8,143 nucleotides of DNA from JAAYAY01 sp964429355 (GTDB taxonomy: Bacteria > Planctomycetota > Planctomycetia > Pirellulales > Thermoguttaceae): positions 1 through 8,143 of the forward strand of contig CAYSCH010000410.1 of NCBI GenBank assembly GCA_964429355.1, given 5' to 3'. A program made the translations under genes and the position numbers. Each line of letters opens with the position of its first letter. Position 1 is the first letter of the stretch. Below are positions 6,834 to 8,143 of this stretch, piece after piece. A model generated the notes under the pieces. The model did not search any database and was not told the DNA's origin. It saw nothing but the letters and a program-made list of their open reading frames with translations.

Positions 6834-6904
6834 GTGGCATCAGCTACCTCGCCACGCCCAACAAAATCCGCTCCATCGGCGACCTCGTGCACGTTGCAGA
6901 GTGA
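6834..6904 (+). pseudogene. dndE: dndE 3'-end remnant
   Basis: In a frame different from that of the preceding dndD-like piece, the DNA encodes GISYLATPNKIRSIGDLVHV followed by AE and a TGA stop. The intact DndE encoded further right ends with the same string except for two residues (Ser for Gly, Leu for Val). The match begins exactly at 6834, so this is the last 22 codons of a second dndE copy whose first 102 codons have been lost. It cannot make a functional protein. Confidence 0.9.
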
Positions 6905-6915
6905 AGCGTGACCGT
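6834..6915 (+). repeat. Direct repeat, left copy (dndE tail)
   Basis: This stretch matches 8016-8096 in the same orientation. Over the 71 bases up to the stop codon there are five mismatches (about 93% identity), and the likeness continues past the stop (GTGACCGT) with one indel. The repeats bracket about 1.1 kb containing an unrelated minus-strand gene and the dndD 3' remnant. Confidence 0.9.
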
Positions 6916-6990
6916 GGGTGACTCCTGCCGGGTGTCACCAGTCCTCTTGGCACTCGGGTGGCACGCCCTGAAGGAACGAAAACCCCTTGG

Positions 6991-7413
6991 CTACGTCCTT
7001 GCCCCGGAAACGAAGTCAAACCGCGGGTTCCACGGTCGAGCGACAGTCCGGATCTTCAGAACGTTGCACATCCGGCAGGCGGCGTAGGTGGCAATTACCG
7101 CCCCGTTGATGCCGCGCACAATGCCGGCCTCCACATGGGAAACGTCCGGCAGCTCGAAGTCGTTGCCGTGCGATTCTGCGATATGCTCGTGGAACCCGTC
7201 GCAGGGCTCGAACTGATAGCCCTGCCAGAGAGCGACCCCCGGCTCAATCTCGATTTCCCAGAGACTGGCGATGCTGCCGTGAGCGATCAGTTCGCTCGGC
7301 GGCCCGTTTCCCTCGGCCGTTTGTTCTGCCGCTTTGAATGCGGCGTAGAGAGTCTCGATTTGAGCTCCCTGTTGCTTTCCATCCAGCGAGTCAACGGTGA
7401 AGTACAAAGCCAT
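6991..7413 (-). CDS. Hypothetical protein (140 aa)
   Basis: The start at 7413 is preferred over one six codons upstream because a GGAGA ribosome binding site sits about eight bases before it. The product begins MALYFTVDSLDGKQQGAQIE and continues with an amphipathic helix (TLYAAFKAAEQTAEG). A mixed alpha/beta region follows, with repeated aromatic and acidic residues (SLWEIEIEPGVALWQGYQFE), then GIVRGINGAVIATYAACRMC and a basic tail. There is no signal peptide and no clear membrane helix. I do not recognise the family. It lies on the opposite strand between the two dndE tails, bounded by the direct repeats. It may therefore have arrived with the rearrangement that broke the dnd genes, or have been caught between the two copies. 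No function can be assigned. Confidence 0.72.
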   Translation of the reverse strand: MALYFTVDSLDGKQQGAQIETLYAAFKAAEQTAEGNGPPSELIAHGSIASLWEIEIEPGVALWQGYQFEPCDGFHEHIAESHGNDFELPDVSHVEAGIVRGINGAVIATYAACRMCNVLKIRTVARPWNPRFDFVSGART

Positions 7414-7502
7414 GGCAGAATCTCCACACATAACCCGATTCTCCGAACGGCAGAAGAAGGATAACCGCGAAGAACACGAAAAGGCATCAAGAACAGTGTA
7501 TC

Positions 7503-7715
7503 GTGGCCAACGATCCAGAAGAAGAGTACCTCATGGCCAGTTGTGACGATTTGTGGGGTGTTTTCCGTCTACTTCCCCGCCCAGTCGCGGCGGACCGGGG
7601 ACGACGAAGAGGGAGTCTCGATTTCCCTGGTGCCTATGACGAGAAGCAGAAATCGACAACTGCAGTCGAGGGATATTTCTGGGACGCGGAGCCATTGGAG
7701 GAGGCGGTTGCATGA
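7503..7715 (+). pseudogene. Probable dndD 3'-end remnant
   Basis: The last 30 codons read AYDEKQKSTTAVEGYFW followed by DAEPLEEAVA. They end with a TGA that overlaps the dndE start in an ATGA arrangement, the tight coupling expected between dndD and dndE. The ST-x(3)-EGYFW ending resembles DndD C-termini as I recall them. The upstream part (CDDLWGVFRLLPRPVAADRG) does not look like DndD in this frame, and DndD should be about 650 residues, so only the tail remains and the front is foreign or frameshifted. Possible starts are GTG 7503 or ATG 7533, the latter after a purine-rich GAAGAAGAG. Alternatively it is a genuine small gene of 60-70 residues coupled to dndE; translation of it could still feed dndE. 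Confidence 0.5.
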
Positions 7716-8086
7716 GCATCAAGCAGATTCGGCTCTCGTCGCAGGCCAGGGACCAGCTCATTCGATTGAAGTCGCGCACCGGCATCCCGCAGTGGAATAT
7801 CCTCTTCCGCTGGGCCTTCTGCCTCTCCCTTCGCGAGCCCACGCCCCCAACGCCCGTCGACATTCCGGCCGACAGCAACGTGGAGATGACCTGGCACGTC
7901 TTTGGCGGCGAGTATCACGAGCTCTATCATGCCCTGCTCGTCGAGCGCTGCGCTGCCGACGGGCTGGACCCCACACCCGAGACCCTGGCACGCCAGTTTC
8001 GTCTCCACCTCCACCGTGGCATCAGCTACCTCGCCACCCCCAACAAGATCCGCTCGATCAGCGACCTCGTGCACCTTGCAGAGTGA
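7712..8086 (+). CDS. dndE: DNA sulfur modification protein DndE
   Basis: DndE is the small DNA-binding partner in the DndCDE complex, which together with a cysteine desulfurase replaces a non-bridging backbone oxygen with sulfur. The 124-residue product has the family's usual length and sequence pattern: IRLSSQARDQLIRLKSRTG (6-24), NILFRWAFCLSLREP (29-43), a Pro-rich link, WHVFGGEYHELYHALL (61-76), and the conserved tail HLHRGISYLATPNKIRSISD (99-118). The ATG lies seven bases after GGAGGAGG and overlaps the stop of the preceding frame, which suits a translationally coupled dndD-dndE pair. It looks intact. No complete dndC or dndD is visible in the window, so it may be an orphan, or depend on genes elsewhere. 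Its C-terminal 22 codons are duplicated at 6834-6904. Confidence 0.92.
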   Translation: MSIKQIRLSSQARDQLIRLKSRTGIPQWNILFRWAFCLSLREPTPPTPVDIPADSNVEMTWHVFGGEYHELYHALLVERCAADGLDPTPETLARQFRLHLHRGISYLATPNKIRSISDLVHLAE

Positions 8087-8096
8087 ACGTGACCGT
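8016..8096 (+). repeat. Direct repeat, right copy (dndE tail)
   Basis: This is the intact-gene copy of the repeat at 6834-6915, covering the last codons of dndE, its stop, and about ten bases beyond. Five of the 71 coding positions differ, so the copies have had time to diverge, or come from two related dnd systems. Confidence 0.9.
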
Positions 8097-8143
8097 TGCA
8101 TCCAGCGCAGGTCGGAACGCGGGCCGCGCGGCATACACCGCGG

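Noticed and set aside
6917..6939. GGTGAC / GTCACC hairpin after the dndE remnant
   Set aside because: Six-base arms with an 11-base loop and no T run; too weak to call a terminator.
7545..7640. A YFPAQS string in another frame that might be more of the DndD C-terminus
   Set aside because: A YFP-x-x-S motif does occur near DndD ends as I recall, but the following residues do not match, so chance cannot be ruled out.

Overview
The window is about 8.1 kb of moderately GC-rich bacterial DNA. Long spacers, orphan small genes and visibly broken genes suggest a decaying accessory (defence-type) island, not a compact housekeeping operon. A run of ten Ns at 2232-2241 shows it comes from a draft or metagenomic assembly. 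The host cannot be named from sequence alone. A free-living Gram-negative such as a planctomycete would fit the GC content and loose layout, but this is only a guess. I saw no rRNA, tRNA, CRISPR array or transposase.

Left part (3-2828, + strand). First comes the 3' part of a superfamily 2 helicase of the DUF3427-associated type, whose C-terminus is a complete LexA/UmuD-like S24 module with an AAG cleavage-site match, Ser and Lys. After a hairpin terminator there is a GIY-YIG nuclease gene, interrupted in the assembly by the N gap, with a strong ribosome binding site.

Middle (2829-4469). This is mostly gene-poor. It holds two small minus-strand genes with good ribosome binding sites: a 61-residue hydrophobic, probably membrane-bound protein, and a 92-residue acidic soluble protein. 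Neither is a family I recognise.

Right part (4470-8143). Here lies a set related to DNA phosphorothioation (PT, sulfur in the DNA backbone). A ScoMcrA-like HNH endonuclease with an apparent sulfur-binding N-terminal domain sits just upstream of a HIT-family hydrolase gene broken by a one-base frameshift. A minus-strand gene for a protein with two Myb/SANT-like DNA-binding repeats follows. Then comes a fragment resembling the coiled-coil part of dndD, joined out of frame to the last 22 codons of a dndE. Next is a minus-strand gene of unknown function, then a remnant resembling the dndD 3' end, overlapping an intact dndE by 4 nt. The two dndE tails are about 93% identical in DNA and form direct repeats about 1.1 kb apart.

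Taken together, the region looks like a defence island. A PT-dependent nuclease and PT-modification genes, normally antagonistic, lie side by side, and the modification side is partly ruined. The most unusual single object is the helicase with an apparently self-cleavable SOS-type switch at its C-terminus.
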